DNA from: Candidatus Intestinimonas merdavium
GTDB taxonomy: Bacteria > Bacillota > Clostridia > Oscillospirales > Oscillospiraceae
Reading direction: 5' to 3'
Length of the DNA stretch: 38,669 bases
Assembly (NCBI GenBank): GCA_019115785.1
Contig: DXCX01000084.1
Span: forward strand, 1-38,669
Shown here: piece by piece, positions 13,495 through 22,374 of the stretch
Numbering within the stretch: the first letter of the stretch is position 1
How the letters are laid out: every line of letters starts with the position of its first letter
Program-made: the position numbers and the translations under genes
The notes under the pieces: model-generated
The model's database searches: none
The model's input: only the letters and a program-made list of their open reading frames with translations
What the model was told of the DNA's origin: nothing

Positions 13495-14922
13495 ATGGAC
13501 GTCATCCGGGAGCTGTGCAAAAAGTATACGGACCTCACGGAGGAGGAGATCGCCACCATCCAGGGGATGAGCGCGGTGCTCCAGCCACTGGCCAATCTGG
13601 AGGACGCCGATATTTTCATCGACTGCCCCTCCGAAGACGGCGACGCCATCGTGGTGGCCGAGGCCAAGCCCTCCTACGTGCCGTCCTCCTATAAAAAGAC
13701 GGTGGTGGGCCTGCTGGCCCGGAAGGAGAACGAGCCCGCGGTGGCCCGGACCTTCCGGCTGGGGGTGGCCACCAAGCAGATGAAGGCGGTGACCCAGGAG
13801 AACGGCCGCACCATCCAGTCGGTGGAGCCCATCAAGAACGCCGCCGGGGACCGGGTCATCGGGGTGCTCATCCGGGAGCAGCGGGTGGATGAGCAGCGGC
13901 AGATCAGCGAGCGGCTCCACTTCTCCGAGCAGAGCTACGAGCAGATCGCCAACGCCCTGAGCCACATGGTGGGCAGCAACAACTGGCTCACCGAGTGCAT
14001 CGACGAGGCCCTCATCATGGTGGACCGGTCGGGGGTGGTGGCCTTCCGCAACTCCCTGGCCCGGGACCTCTACCGCCAGCTGGGGTACATAGACGACCCC
14101 CTGGGCCAGATCTACGAGAACGTGCGCCTGGTGGACTCGGTGGACGACACCGACCAGTCGGGCTACTCGGTCATCGAGATCACCGTGGGGCGGCACAGCC
14201 TCTCCGTCAAGCGCATCCAGCTGGACAGCGAGGATATGGCCTTCGCCGTGGTCATCCAGGACAACACCTGGAAGAAGGAGCAGGAGAAGGCCCTCATCCT
14301 CAAGTCGGTGGCCATCAAGGAGATGCACCACCGGGTGAAGAACAACCTCCAGACCATCGCCAGCCTCCTGCGCCTCCAGGTCCGGCGCTCGGACAACGAG
14401 GAGACGAGGAAGGTCCTGGGGGAGAGCATGAACCGCATCCTCTCCATCGCCACCACCCATGAGCTGCTGGCCCAGAGCGGGGTGGACCAGGTGAAGATCG
14501 GGGAGGTCATCCTCAACATCAAAAACAACACCGTCCGCTACTTCGCCCGCCCCCACTTCGACGTGAACATCACCCTGGAGGGGGACGACTTCGAGGTAGA
14601 TTCCGATATTGCCACCTCGGTGGCCCTCATCATCAACGAGCTGCTGCAAAATTCCCTCCAGTACGCCTTCCAGGACCGGGAGAGCGGCCTGGTCCGCATC
14701 GTGGTGACCCGCGGGGAGCTGTATTCCCGCATCGAGGTCATCGACAACGGCAGCGGCTACGATGTGGAGAACGTCCGCACCGACCGGCTGGGCCTGTCCA
14801 TCGTCCAGACCATGGTGAAGGATAAGCTCCGGGGGAACCTGGGGGTGGAGTCGGGGCCGGGCGGGACCCATGTGACCTTTGATTTCAAAAACCAAATTGT
14901 GGACGCGGCCAGTGTGACGTAA
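13495..14922 (+). CDS. eutW: EutW, ethanolamine-sensing histidine kinase
   Basis: 475-residue cytoplasmic sensor kinase without membrane segments. The N-terminal sensor region (about 1-150) is of the type seen in EutW and PduOC-like kinases, followed by a PAS-like domain (about 155-260). The phosphoacceptor is H278 in KEMHHRVKNNLQTI, the HisKA_2 form. The ATPase domain has the N box NELLQN (381-386), the G1 motif DNGSGYD and the G2-like GPGGTHV. It pairs with EutV encoded 3 nt upstream. Its last codons and stop lie inside the first hairpin of the next EutV-type leader. Confidence 0.93.
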   Translation: MDVIRELCKKYTDLTEEEIATIQGMSAVLQPLANLEDADIFIDCPSEDGDAIVVAEAKPSYVPSSYKKTVVGLLARKENEPAVARTFRLGVATKQMKAVTQENGRTIQSVEPIKNAAGDRVIGVLIREQRVDEQRQISERLHFSEQSYEQIANALSHMVGSNNWLTECIDEALIMVDRSGVVAFRNSLARDLYRQLGYIDDPLGQIYENVRLVDSVDDTDQSGYSVIEITVGRHSLSVKRIQLDSEDMAFAVVIQDNTWKKEQEKALILKSVAIKEMHHRVKNNLQTIASLLRLQVRRSDNEETRKVLGESMNRILSIATTHELLAQSGVDQVKIGEVILNIKNNTVRYFARPHFDVNITLEGDDFEVDSDIATSVALIINELLQNSLQYAFQDRESGLVRIVVTRGELYSRIEVIDNGSGYDVENVRTDRLGLSIVQTMVKDKLRGNLGVESGPGGTHVTFDFKNQIVDAASVT

Positions 14923-15003
14923 CACGGGCCGGGACGCCGGAGCGACGCAGCTCGGATGCGCGGGGGAGAAACCGGCCCCCGTGGATTCGGGCTGCCTGTT
15001 TTT
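14912..15003 (+). promoter_or_regulatory. EutV-type (ANTAR) antiterminator leader before eutA
   Basis: P1 (14912-14925): GTGT, 6-nt loop GACGTA, ACAC, overlapping the last codons and stop of eutW. P2 (14940-14953): GAGC, 6-nt loop GACGCA, GCTC. P2 overlaps the terminator. Its 20-nt 5' arm at 14947-14966 (beginning GCAGCTCGG) pairs with 14976-14995 with one mismatch and three G-U pairs, and is followed by CTGTTTTT. No promoter is needed: this is an intra-operon switch controlling the enzyme and shell genes. Confidence 0.85.
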
Positions 15004-15042
15004 ACAGGACCAACCACCAAACATGGAAAGCAGGTGAACGCC

Positions 15043-16473
15043 TTGCATGAAGTGATCCTCAGCGTGGGCATTGACATCGGGACCTCCACGACGCAGCTCA
15101 TTTTCAGCAGGCTGACCATTGAGAACCGGGCCAGCAGCTACACCGTGCCGCGGATTCAGATCGTGGACAAAGAGGTCATCTACCGCAGCCTCATCTATTT
15201 TACCCCCCTCAAATCCAACACGGAGATCGACGCCGAGGCGGTGAAGAAGATCGTCCGGGACGAGTACCAGGCCGCCGGCATGACGCCGGAGGACGTGCGC
15301 ACCGGGGCGGTGATCATCACCGGCGAGACGGCCCGGAAGGAGAACGCCAACGAGGTGCTGGAGGCCCTCTCCGACCTGGCGGGGGACTTCGTGGTGGCCA
15401 CCGCCGGACCCGACCTGGAGTCGGTGCTCTCGGCCCGGGGGGCCGGCGCCGACAAGCTCTCCGAGGAGCACCGCACCACCGTGGCCAATCTGGACGTGGG
15501 GGGCGGCACCACCAACATCGCGGTCTATGAGAAGGGGACCCTCCGGGGGGTGTGCTGCCTGGACATCGGCGGCCGCCTCATCAAGGTGGACAAGGGGAAG
15601 GTCACCTACCTCTTTCCCAAGATACAGGCATTGGCCAAGTCCCATGGCATCGACCTTCAGGTGGGGGAAGCGGCGGAGGAGCAGAAGCTCCGCCGGATCT
15701 GCGCCCTGATGGCCGACCAGCTGGCCCAGTCCCTCCACCTCAAGAAGATGGACGGGGACCACGCGGGGCTCTACACCAACGACGGCAAACCCCTCCCCGC
15801 CCAGCCGGAGATCCGCGCCATCACCTTCTCCGGCGGCGTTGCCGACTGCGTCTACCAGCAGATGGAGGGCGACCTATTCCGTTACGGCGACATCGGCGTG
15901 CTGCTGGGTCAGGCCATCCGGTCCAACCCGGATCTCCAGACCGTGCAGCTCTTCCAGGCCGCCGAGACCATACGGGCCACGGTGGTGGGCGCGGGGACGC
16001 ATACCACCGAGGTGAGCGGGAGCACCATCCACATCGCGGCGGAGCGGCTCCCGATCAAGAACATCCCCATTCTCAAGGTGTCCGAGGAGGACGAGGCGTC
16101 GCTGGAGACGTTTCGCACCTCCATCACCAGGCAGATGCCGCTGTATAAGCCGGAGGGCAAGGTGGAACAGATCGCCATTGCCTTCAACGGGGAAACGCGC
16201 ACCAGCTTTGCGGAGGTCCAGGACCTGGCAGCGGCCATCATTGACGCGGCGAAGGAGGTGATCGACAGCAGCTATCCCTTGATCCTTGTGGTGGAGGCCG
16301 ATATCGGCAAGGTGCTGGGGAACGCGGTGAACGTGATGCTAAGCTACAAAAAGGACGTCATCTGCATCGACGGCATCAAGACCCTCAGCGGAGACTATGT
16401 GGACATCGGCGAACCCGTCGCGGACGGGCATGTGGTGCCCGTGGTGATCAAGACCCTGATCTTCAATTCTTAA
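15043..16473 (+). CDS. eutA: EutA, ethanolamine ammonia-lyase reactivase
   Basis: 476-residue actin/Hsp70-like ATPase that releases damaged cobalamin from EutBC in an ATP-dependent way. The phosphate-1 motif SVGIDIGTSTTQLIF is at the N-terminus. LDVGGGTTNIAVYE (phosphate 2) and ITFSGGVAD (adenosine motif) follow. The likely start is TTG at 15043, 6 nt after AGGTG; GTG at 15034 is an alternative. The frame extends upstream through the EutV-type leader, which is not coding. A terminator in the leader makes expression EutV-dependent. It precedes eutB by 22 nt. Confidence 0.92.
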   Translation: MHEVILSVGIDIGTSTTQLIFSRLTIENRASSYTVPRIQIVDKEVIYRSLIYFTPLKSNTEIDAEAVKKIVRDEYQAAGMTPEDVRTGAVIITGETARKENANEVLEALSDLAGDFVVATAGPDLESVLSARGAGADKLSEEHRTTVANLDVGGGTTNIAVYEKGTLRGVCCLDIGGRLIKVDKGKVTYLFPKIQALAKSHGIDLQVGEAAEEQKLRRICALMADQLAQSLHLKKMDGDHAGLYTNDGKPLPAQPEIRAITFSGGVADCVYQQMEGDLFRYGDIGVLLGQAIRSNPDLQTVQLFQAAETIRATVVGAGTHTTEVSGSTIHIAAERLPIKNIPILKVSEEDEASLETFRTSITRQMPLYKPEGKVEQIAIAFNGETRTSFAEVQDLAAAIIDAAKEVIDSSYPLILVVEADIGKVLGNAVNVMLSYKKDVICIDGIKTLSGDYVDIGEPVADGHVVPVVIKTLIFNS

Positions 16474-16495
16474 AAAGTACGAGAGGTGAAGTAGC

Positions 16496-17866
16496 GTGAT
16501 TCTCAAAACGAAGCTGTTTGGCCATGTGTACGAGTTCAAGAGCGTGCGCGAGGTGATGGCCAAGGCCAATGAGGAAAAGTCCGGCGACAAGCTGGCAGGC
16601 ATCGCCGCCGAGACTGCCGAGGAAAGAGTCGCCGCCAAGGTGGTCCTTTCTCACCTTACTTTAAATGATCTGCGCAATTCTCCCGCCGTCCCCTACGAGG
16701 AGGACGAGGTGACCCGCATCATCCAGGACGCCGTCAACGAGACCATCTTCAACGAGTTCAAGAACATGACGGTGGCCGAGTTCCGTGAGTGGCTCCTCAG
16801 CGAGAGCACCACCACCGAGATGATCCGGCACGCCTCCCGGGGCCTGACCTCCGAGATCGTGGCCGGCGTCTGCAAGCTCATGAGCAACCTGGACCTCATC
16901 TACGCCGCCAAGAAGATGCGCGTGTCCGCCCACTGCAACACCACCATCGGTCTGCCCGGCACCTTCTCTTCCCGGCTCCAGCCCAACCACACCACCGACG
17001 ACCCCAAGGGCATCATCGCCTCCGTCATGGAGGGCCTGTCCCTGGGCTGCGGCGACGCCGTCATCGGCCTCAACCCCGTGGACGACTCCCTGGAGTCCGT
17101 GGCCCGCATCCTGAAGATGTTCGACGAGTTCAAGCGGAAGTGGGAGATCCCCACCCAGATCTGCGTGCTGGCCCACGTGACCACCCAGACCGCCGCCGCC
17201 GACAAGCTGGGCGCTCCCCTGGACCTGATGTTCCAGTCCATCGCCGGCAGCCAGAAGGGCAACGAGGCCTTCGGCCTGACCGCCGAGATGCTGGACGAGG
17301 GCCGCGCCACCATGCTCAGCCGCGGCACCTGCACCGGCCCCAACGTGATGTACTTCGAGACCGGCCAGGGCTCCGAGCTCTCCTCTGACGCCCACAACGG
17401 CTGGGACCAGGTCACCATGGAGGCCCGCTGCTACGGCTTTGCCAAGCGCTATCAGCCCTTCCTGGTCAACACCGTGGTGGGCTTCATCGGGCCCGAGTAC
17501 CTGTACGATTCCAAGCAGGTCACCCGCGCCGGCCTGGAGGACCACTTCATGGGCAAGCTCACCGGCATCCCCATGGGCTGCGACGCCTGCTACACCAACC
17601 ACATGAAGGCCGACCAGAACGACATCGAGAACCTGGCCACCCTGCTGGTCGCCGCCGGCTGCAACTACATCATGGGTGTGCCCGAGGGCGACGACTGCAT
17701 GCTGATGTACCAGTGCACCGGCTATCATGAGGCCGCTGCCCTCCGTGAGATCTTCGGCCTGCGTCCCATCCACGAGTTCGATATGTGGCTGGAGAAGATG
17801 GGCTTCTCCGAGAACGGCAAGCTGACCGCCAAGGCTGGCGACGCTTCCGTGTTCCTGGCGAAATAA
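16496..17866 (+). CDS. eutB: EutB, ethanolamine ammonia-lyase large subunit
   Basis: 456-residue catalytic alpha subunit (enteric EutB is 453). With EutC and AdoCbl it converts ethanolamine to acetaldehyde and ammonia in the microcompartment lumen. Recognisable segments are RHASRGLTSEIVAGVCKLM, TTIGLPGTFSSRLQPNH, GDAVIGLNPVDDS and GIPMGCDACYTNHMKAD. The start is a GTG after GAGAGGTGAAG. Codon use is strongly biased to GGC, ACC and CTG, as in the neighbouring shell and enzyme genes, suggesting high expression. It lies 17 bp from eutC. Confidence 0.97.
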   Translation: MILKTKLFGHVYEFKSVREVMAKANEEKSGDKLAGIAAETAEERVAAKVVLSHLTLNDLRNSPAVPYEEDEVTRIIQDAVNETIFNEFKNMTVAEFREWLLSESTTTEMIRHASRGLTSEIVAGVCKLMSNLDLIYAAKKMRVSAHCNTTIGLPGTFSSRLQPNHTTDDPKGIIASVMEGLSLGCGDAVIGLNPVDDSLESVARILKMFDEFKRKWEIPTQICVLAHVTTQTAAADKLGAPLDLMFQSIAGSQKGNEAFGLTAEMLDEGRATMLSRGTCTGPNVMYFETGQGSELSSDAHNGWDQVTMEARCYGFAKRYQPFLVNTVVGFIGPEYLYDSKQVTRAGLEDHFMGKLTGIPMGCDACYTNHMKADQNDIENLATLLVAAGCNYIMGVPEGDDCMLMYQCTGYHEAAALREIFGLRPIHEFDMWLEKMGFSENGKLTAKAGDASVFLAK

Positions 17867-17883
17867 GGGAGGAGGTGTGATTC

Positions 17884-18774
17884 ATGGATGAGAAAGATTT
17901 GAGAACAATCATTGAGCAGGTGCTCAGCGAAATGAACGGGAGCGGTTCCGCCTCCCCCGCCGCCGAGGCCGCCTGCGGCAAGGCCTGCGAGGCCCCCGCC
18001 AACATCGAAGACGGCTGCATCCCCGACATCACCGAGGTGGACATCCGCAAGCAGTACCTGGTGGAGAACCCCGAGCACGGCGAGGAGTACGCCGAGCTGA
18101 AGTTCAACGCCCCCTGCCGTCTGGGCATCGGCAAGGCCGGCGCCCGCTACAAGACCCTGCCCCAGCTGGAGTTCCGGGCCGCCCACTCCGCCGCCCAGGA
18201 CGCCGTGTTCAACGACGTGGACGAGGAGTTCGTGAAGTCCCAGGGCCTGTTCATCGTCCAGACCCAGTGCGACAGCAAGGACACCTACCTGACCCGCCCC
18301 GACCTGGGCCGCAAGCTCAGCCCCGAGGCCGTGGCCACCATCAAGGAAAAGTGCAAGAAGAACCCCACCGTCCAGATCTACGTGGCCGACGGCCTGTCCT
18401 CCGCCTCCGTGGCCGCCAACATCCCCGATCTGCTCCCCGCCATCCTGCAGGGCCTGCAGAACTACAAGATCGACGTGGGCACCCCCTTCTTCGTGAAGTT
18501 CGGCCGTGTGGCCGTCATGGACGAGATCTCCGAGCTCACCGGCGCCGAGGTCACCTGCACCCTCATCGGCGAGCGTCCCGGCCTCATCACCGCCGAGTCC
18601 ATGTCCGCCTACATCGCCTATAAGGCCACCGTGGGCATGCCTGAGGCCCGCCGCACCGTGGTGTCCAACATCCACCGGAATGGTACCATCCCCGCCGAGG
18701 CCGGCGCCCACATCGCCGACATCATCAAGATCATGCTGGAGAAGAAGGCCAGCGGCACTGATCTGAAACTGTAA
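17884..18774 (+). CDS. eutC: EutC, ethanolamine ammonia-lyase small subunit
   Basis: 296-residue beta subunit (enteric EutC is about 295) that completes the cobalamin site with EutB. The N-terminal 20 residues (DEKDLRTIIEQVLSEM) form a short amphipathic helix, followed by an Ala/Pro-rich linker. This is the usual form of a microcompartment encapsulation peptide. The body carries CRLGIGKAGARYKTLPQLEF and VYVADGLSS-type segments (IYVADGLSSASVAANIPDL). RPGLITAESMSAYI and a C-terminal MLEKKASG segment follow. The ATG follows GGAGGAGGTG. Confidence 0.96.
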   Translation: MDEKDLRTIIEQVLSEMNGSGSASPAAEAACGKACEAPANIEDGCIPDITEVDIRKQYLVENPEHGEEYAELKFNAPCRLGIGKAGARYKTLPQLEFRAAHSAAQDAVFNDVDEEFVKSQGLFIVQTQCDSKDTYLTRPDLGRKLSPEAVATIKEKCKKNPTVQIYVADGLSSASVAANIPDLLPAILQGLQNYKIDVGTPFFVKFGRVAVMDEISELTGAEVTCTLIGERPGLITAESMSAYIAYKATVGMPEARRTVVSNIHRNGTIPAEAGAHIADIIKIMLEKKASGTDLKL

Positions 18775-18796
18775 GGAGTAGGGAGGAAATTCTACC

Positions 18797-19447
18797 ATGA
18801 AAAGAGATCCCGTTAGAGCAACCGTATTGGCCACCAAGATCATCCCGAATGTGGCTCCTGACATGGCCAAGGAGCTGGGCCTTCAGCCCGGCGAGAAGTC
18901 CCTGGCCCTGGTCACCGCCGACTGCGATGATGTGACCTATACCGCTCTCGACGAGGCCACCAAGAAGGCCGACTGCCGCGTGGCCTACGCCAAGAGCTTC
19001 TACGGCGGCGCCGCCAACGCCAACACCAAGCTGGCCGGCGAGATCATCGGCATCCTGGCCGCCCCCAACCCCGCCGAGGCCAAGGCCGGCCTGGCCGCCT
19101 GCGTGGACATGATCGAGAACGTGTGCCACTTCGTCTCCGCCAACGAGGACGACACCATCGTCTACTACGCCCACTGCATCTCCCGGACCGGCTCCTACCT
19201 GTCCGAGGCCTGCGGCATCCAGGAGGGCGAGGCCATCGCCTACCTGATCGCCCCTCCTCTGGAGGCCATGTACGGCGTCGATGCCGCCCTGAAGGCCGCC
19301 GACGTCCGGCTGTGCGTGCTGTACGCCCCCCCCAGCGAGACCAACTTCGGCGGCGGTCTGCTCACCGGCAGCCAGTCCGCCTGTAAGTCCGCCTGCGACG
19401 CCTTCGCCGCCGCGGTGGAGTTCGTGGCCGACAACCCCATCGACTGA
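18797..19447 (+). CDS. eutL: Microcompartment shell protein EutL
   Basis: 216-residue tandem-BMC (permuted) shell protein that forms pseudohexameric trimers. In the family these have a gated central pore and bind ethanolamine. Segments such as KIIPNVAPDMAKELGLQP, YAKSFYGGAANANTKLAGE and APPSETNFGGGLLTGSQSAC match EutL, and the length agrees with the enteric protein. The ATG follows GGGAGGAAATTC. A GC-rich hairpin (GGGCCGGC-GAG-GCCGGCCC) lies in the 65 bp before the next gene. Confidence 0.95.
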   Translation: MKRDPVRATVLATKIIPNVAPDMAKELGLQPGEKSLALVTADCDDVTYTALDEATKKADCRVAYAKSFYGGAANANTKLAGEIIGILAAPNPAEAKAGLAACVDMIENVCHFVSANEDDTIVYYAHCISRTGSYLSEACGIQEGEAIAYLIAPPLEAMYGVDAALKAADVRLCVLYAPPSETNFGGGLLTGSQSACKSACDAFAAAVEFVADNPID

Positions 19448-19511
19448 TCCCCAACGCCTGATTCGTTCACAAGAGAGGGCCGGCGAGGCCGGCCCATGAT
19501 GGAGGTACTGA

Positions 19512-20090
19512 ATGAAGGCTTTGGGTATGATCGAAACCCGTGGCCTGGTGGCCTCGATCGAGGCCGCCGACGCCATGGTGAAGGCGGCAAATGTCACCCT
19601 GACGTGTAAGGAGCACGTGGGCGGCGGCCTGGTGACCGTCATGGTCCGGGGCGACGTCGGCGCCGTGAAAGCGGCGGTGGACGCCGGCGCGGCGGCGGCG
19701 GAGCGGGTCGGCGAGCTGGTGTCCGTACACGTCATCCCGAGACCGCATGAGGAGCTCGAGGGCATATTGACGACGCCCGCGCCGGTCACGCCCACTCCCA
19801 AGCCCCCAAGAGAGCCGGAGGAGGCCCCGCCCGCGCCGGTCAGCCCGCCTCCCGTCCCCCAGCCCGAGCCCCAGCCGGACCCCGAGGTCCCGGCGGAGGA
19901 GGAGAAGGCCGAGGAGGGGGAGGCCGTGCAGCTGTCCGACCTGACGGATGAGGTCCTGGAGGCCATGCCTGTGGTCAAGCTGCGCTCCGTCGCCAGGAGC
20001 GTGGGCCTGGACACCATGACCCGCAAGGAGATCCGGTTCGCCAAGAAAGAGGAGCTTGTGGCGGCCATTCGAGCGTTTCGGGGACATTGA
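19512..20090 (+). CDS. eutK: BMC shell protein with Pro-rich linker and C-terminal SAP/HTH-like domain (EutK-like)
   Basis: 192-residue protein. Residues 1-88 are a BMC-H domain almost identical to the two EutM copies ([19 protein letters not shown]). About 90-135 is a Pro/Glu-rich linker. About 135-192 is a small helical domain ([20 protein letters not shown], then ...[20 protein letters not shown]) resembling a SAP or winged-helix fold. Enteric EutK also joins a BMC domain to a C-terminal HTH-like domain suspected of binding nucleic acid. The linker and tail here are longer and different, so EutK-like is a functional analogy. It may tether cargo or RNA to the shell interior. Confidence 0.8.
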   Translation: MKALGMIETRGLVASIEAADAMVKAANVTLTCKEHVGGGLVTVMVRGDVGAVKAAVDAGAAAAERVGELVSVHVIPRPHEELEGILTTPAPVTPTPKPPREPEEAPPAPVSPPPVPQPEPQPDPEVPAEEEKAEEGEAVQLSDLTDEVLEAMPVVKLRSVARSVGLDTMTRKEIRFAKKEELVAAIRAFRGH

Positions 20091-20151
20091 GATCCGCGGA
20101 AGATGACGGAATGTCATATGGGAAGCATCCCGCAAGAGGAGAGTTGATCAA

Positions 20152-21636
20152 ATGCAGCTTTACGACAAAGACCTGCTATCCATGCAAGAGGTCCGTGAGC
20201 TGGTGGAGGCGGCGAAGGAGGCCCAGCAGGAACTGGCCAATATGACCCAGTCCCAGGTGGACCACATCGTCCGTGCCATTGCCGACGCCGGCGTGCGCAA
20301 CGCCCGGCGTCTGGCCGAGATGGCCAACGAGGACACCGGCTTCGGCAAGGTCGAGGACAAGATCATCAAGAACATCTTCGGCAGCCGGGGCGTCTATGAG
20401 TACATCAAGGACATGAAGACCGTGGGCGAGCTGGAGCGGGACGACGTGAAGAAGGTCCGCACCATCGCCGTGCCCATGGGTGTCGTCGCCGGTCTGATCC
20501 CCTCCACCAACCCCACTTCCACCACCCTGTACAAGGCGGAGATCGCCATCAAGGCGGGCAACGCCATCGTGTTCTCCCCCCACCCCACGGCCCTGCGCTG
20601 CATCCTGGAGACCGTCAAGGTCATCCGGCAGGCCATCGCCGAGGCGGGCGGAAACGAGAACCTGGTCTCCTGCATCACCATCCCCACCATGGAGGCCACC
20701 GACAATCTGATGCACCACCGGGACGTGGCCATGATCCTGGCCACCGGCGGCTCGGCCATGGTCCGGGCGGCCTACTCCTCCGGCACCCCCGCCATCGGCG
20801 TGGGTCCGGGCAACGGCCCCGCCTACCTGGAGAAGACCTGCGACCTGCCCCTGGCGGTCAAGCGCATCCTGGACTCCAAGACCTTCGACAACGGCACCAT
20901 CTGCGCCTCCGAGCAGTCCATCATCTGCGACGAGGACATGGCCCCCGCCGTCCAGGCCGAGATGGAGAAGCAGGGCGCCTACTTCCTGGACGACGCCGAG
21001 CGGGAGAAGCTGGGCAAGTTCATCCTCCGTGCCAACGGCACCATGAATCCCGAGATCGTGGGCCGCAGCGTGGAGACCATCGCCAAGCTGGCCGGGCTGG
21101 ACAAGGTGCCCGCCTCCGCCCGGGTCCTGGTGGCCCGTGAGGACGGCGTGGGCCGGGGCCACCCCTACTCCAACGAGAAGCTGGGCCCCATCCTGGCCTT
21201 CTATACCGGCAGGGACTACAAGGACGTGTGCGACAAGGTGTGCACCATCCTCCGCTACGAGGGCGCCGGCCACACCTTCTCCATGCACACCAAGGACGAC
21301 GAGATGGTGGACTACTTCGCCAAGCGGGTGCCCGCCTCCCGGATCATGGTGAACACCCCCTCCGCCCTGGGCGGCATCGGCGGCACCACCGGGCTCATGC
21401 CCGCCCTCACCCTGGGCTGCGGCGCCGTGGGCGGCTCCGCCACCAGTGAGAACGTGGGCCCCATGCAGCTCCTCAATACCCGGAAGGTGGCCTACGGCCT
21501 CAAGGAGCTGGAGGAGATCCGGGCCGACCTGCCCGACTGCTCCGACGGCATCTGCCGTCTGCGCACCAGCGACGTGAGCGAGGCCGACGTGGAGGACATC
21601 GTCCGGAAGATCATGGCCCGACTCAAGGATCTGTAA
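20152..21636 (+). CDS. eutE: EutE, CoA-acylating acetaldehyde dehydrogenase
   Basis: 494-residue aldehyde dehydrogenase superfamily enzyme converting acetaldehyde, NAD+ and CoA to acetyl-CoA and NADH. Catalytic C251 is in NGTICASEQS. The nucleotide-binding region has IPSTNPTSTTLYKAE and LATGGSAMVRAAYS. Both ends carry short amphipathic helices (MQEVRELVEAAKEAQ and DVEDIVRKIMARL), either of which could act as an encapsulation peptide. The ATG follows AGAGGAGAG. It lies between the EutK-like and EutM shell genes in the same operon. Confidence 0.95.
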   Translation: MQLYDKDLLSMQEVRELVEAAKEAQQELANMTQSQVDHIVRAIADAGVRNARRLAEMANEDTGFGKVEDKIIKNIFGSRGVYEYIKDMKTVGELERDDVKKVRTIAVPMGVVAGLIPSTNPTSTTLYKAEIAIKAGNAIVFSPHPTALRCILETVKVIRQAIAEAGGNENLVSCITIPTMEATDNLMHHRDVAMILATGGSAMVRAAYSSGTPAIGVGPGNGPAYLEKTCDLPLAVKRILDSKTFDNGTICASEQSIICDEDMAPAVQAEMEKQGAYFLDDAEREKLGKFILRANGTMNPEIVGRSVETIAKLAGLDKVPASARVLVAREDGVGRGHPYSNEKLGPILAFYTGRDYKDVCDKVCTILRYEGAGHTFSMHTKDDEMVDYFAKRVPASRIMVNTPSALGGIGGTTGLMPALTLGCGAVGGSATSENVGPMQLLNTRKVAYGLKELEEIRADLPDCSDGICRLRTSDVSEADVEDIVRKIMARLKDL

Positions 21637-21661
21637 GACTGATTTTTAGGAGGAACTATTT

Positions 21662-21949
21662 ATGGCTACTATGCAAGCGCTTGGCATGATCGAGACCAAG
21701 GGTCTCGTGGCCTCCATCGAGGCCGCCGATGCCATGGTCAAGGCCGCCAACGTCACCCTCATCGGCAAGGTCCATGTGGGCGGCGGTCTGGTGACCGTCA
21801 TGGTCCGCGGCGACGTGGGCGCCGTCAAGGCCGCCACCGACGCCGGCGCCGCCGCCGCTGAGCGGGTGGGCGAGCTGGTGAGCGTCCACGTGATCCCCCG
21901 TCCCCACGAGGAAGTGGAGTTCATCCTCCCCTCCCTGGATAAGCAGTAA
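21662..21949 (+). CDS. eutM: Microcompartment hexameric shell protein EutM (copy 1)
   Basis: 95-residue canonical BMC-H protein ([19 protein letters not shown], then [20 protein letters not shown]), normally the most abundant facet tile. The ATG follows AGGAGG. It differs from copy 2 only at residue 3 (T for S), one extra alanine in the Ala run and the final residues, so the two are a recent duplication or are kept alike by gene conversion. Confidence 0.95.
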   Translation: MATMQALGMIETKGLVASIEAADAMVKAANVTLIGKVHVGGGLVTVMVRGDVGAVKAATDAGAAAAERVGELVSVHVIPRPHEEVEFILPSLDKQ

Positions 21950-22045
21950 CCATTTTTCCCATCCCCCGCGGTGGAGCGAGGGCCGGGCGGCCTGAGCCGT
22001 CCGGTCCCCCGGCCGCCGCCCGGATGGGCATAGGAGTGTGCAAAT

Positions 22046-22327
<282 letters not shown>

Positions 22328-22374
22328 GACCGGCGTAAGCCGCATCAAACCTACCGACGGAGGGGGTGAAGCGC

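Noticed and set aside
12679-15762. 1027-codon open frame antisense to eutV-eutW-eutA
   Set aside because: It is the GC-rich mirror of well-identified genes, with no domain, start signal or plausible composition (His/Gly/Leu-rich). Similar long antisense frames at 6920-8563, 10511-12088 and 24397-26523 were rejected for the same reason.
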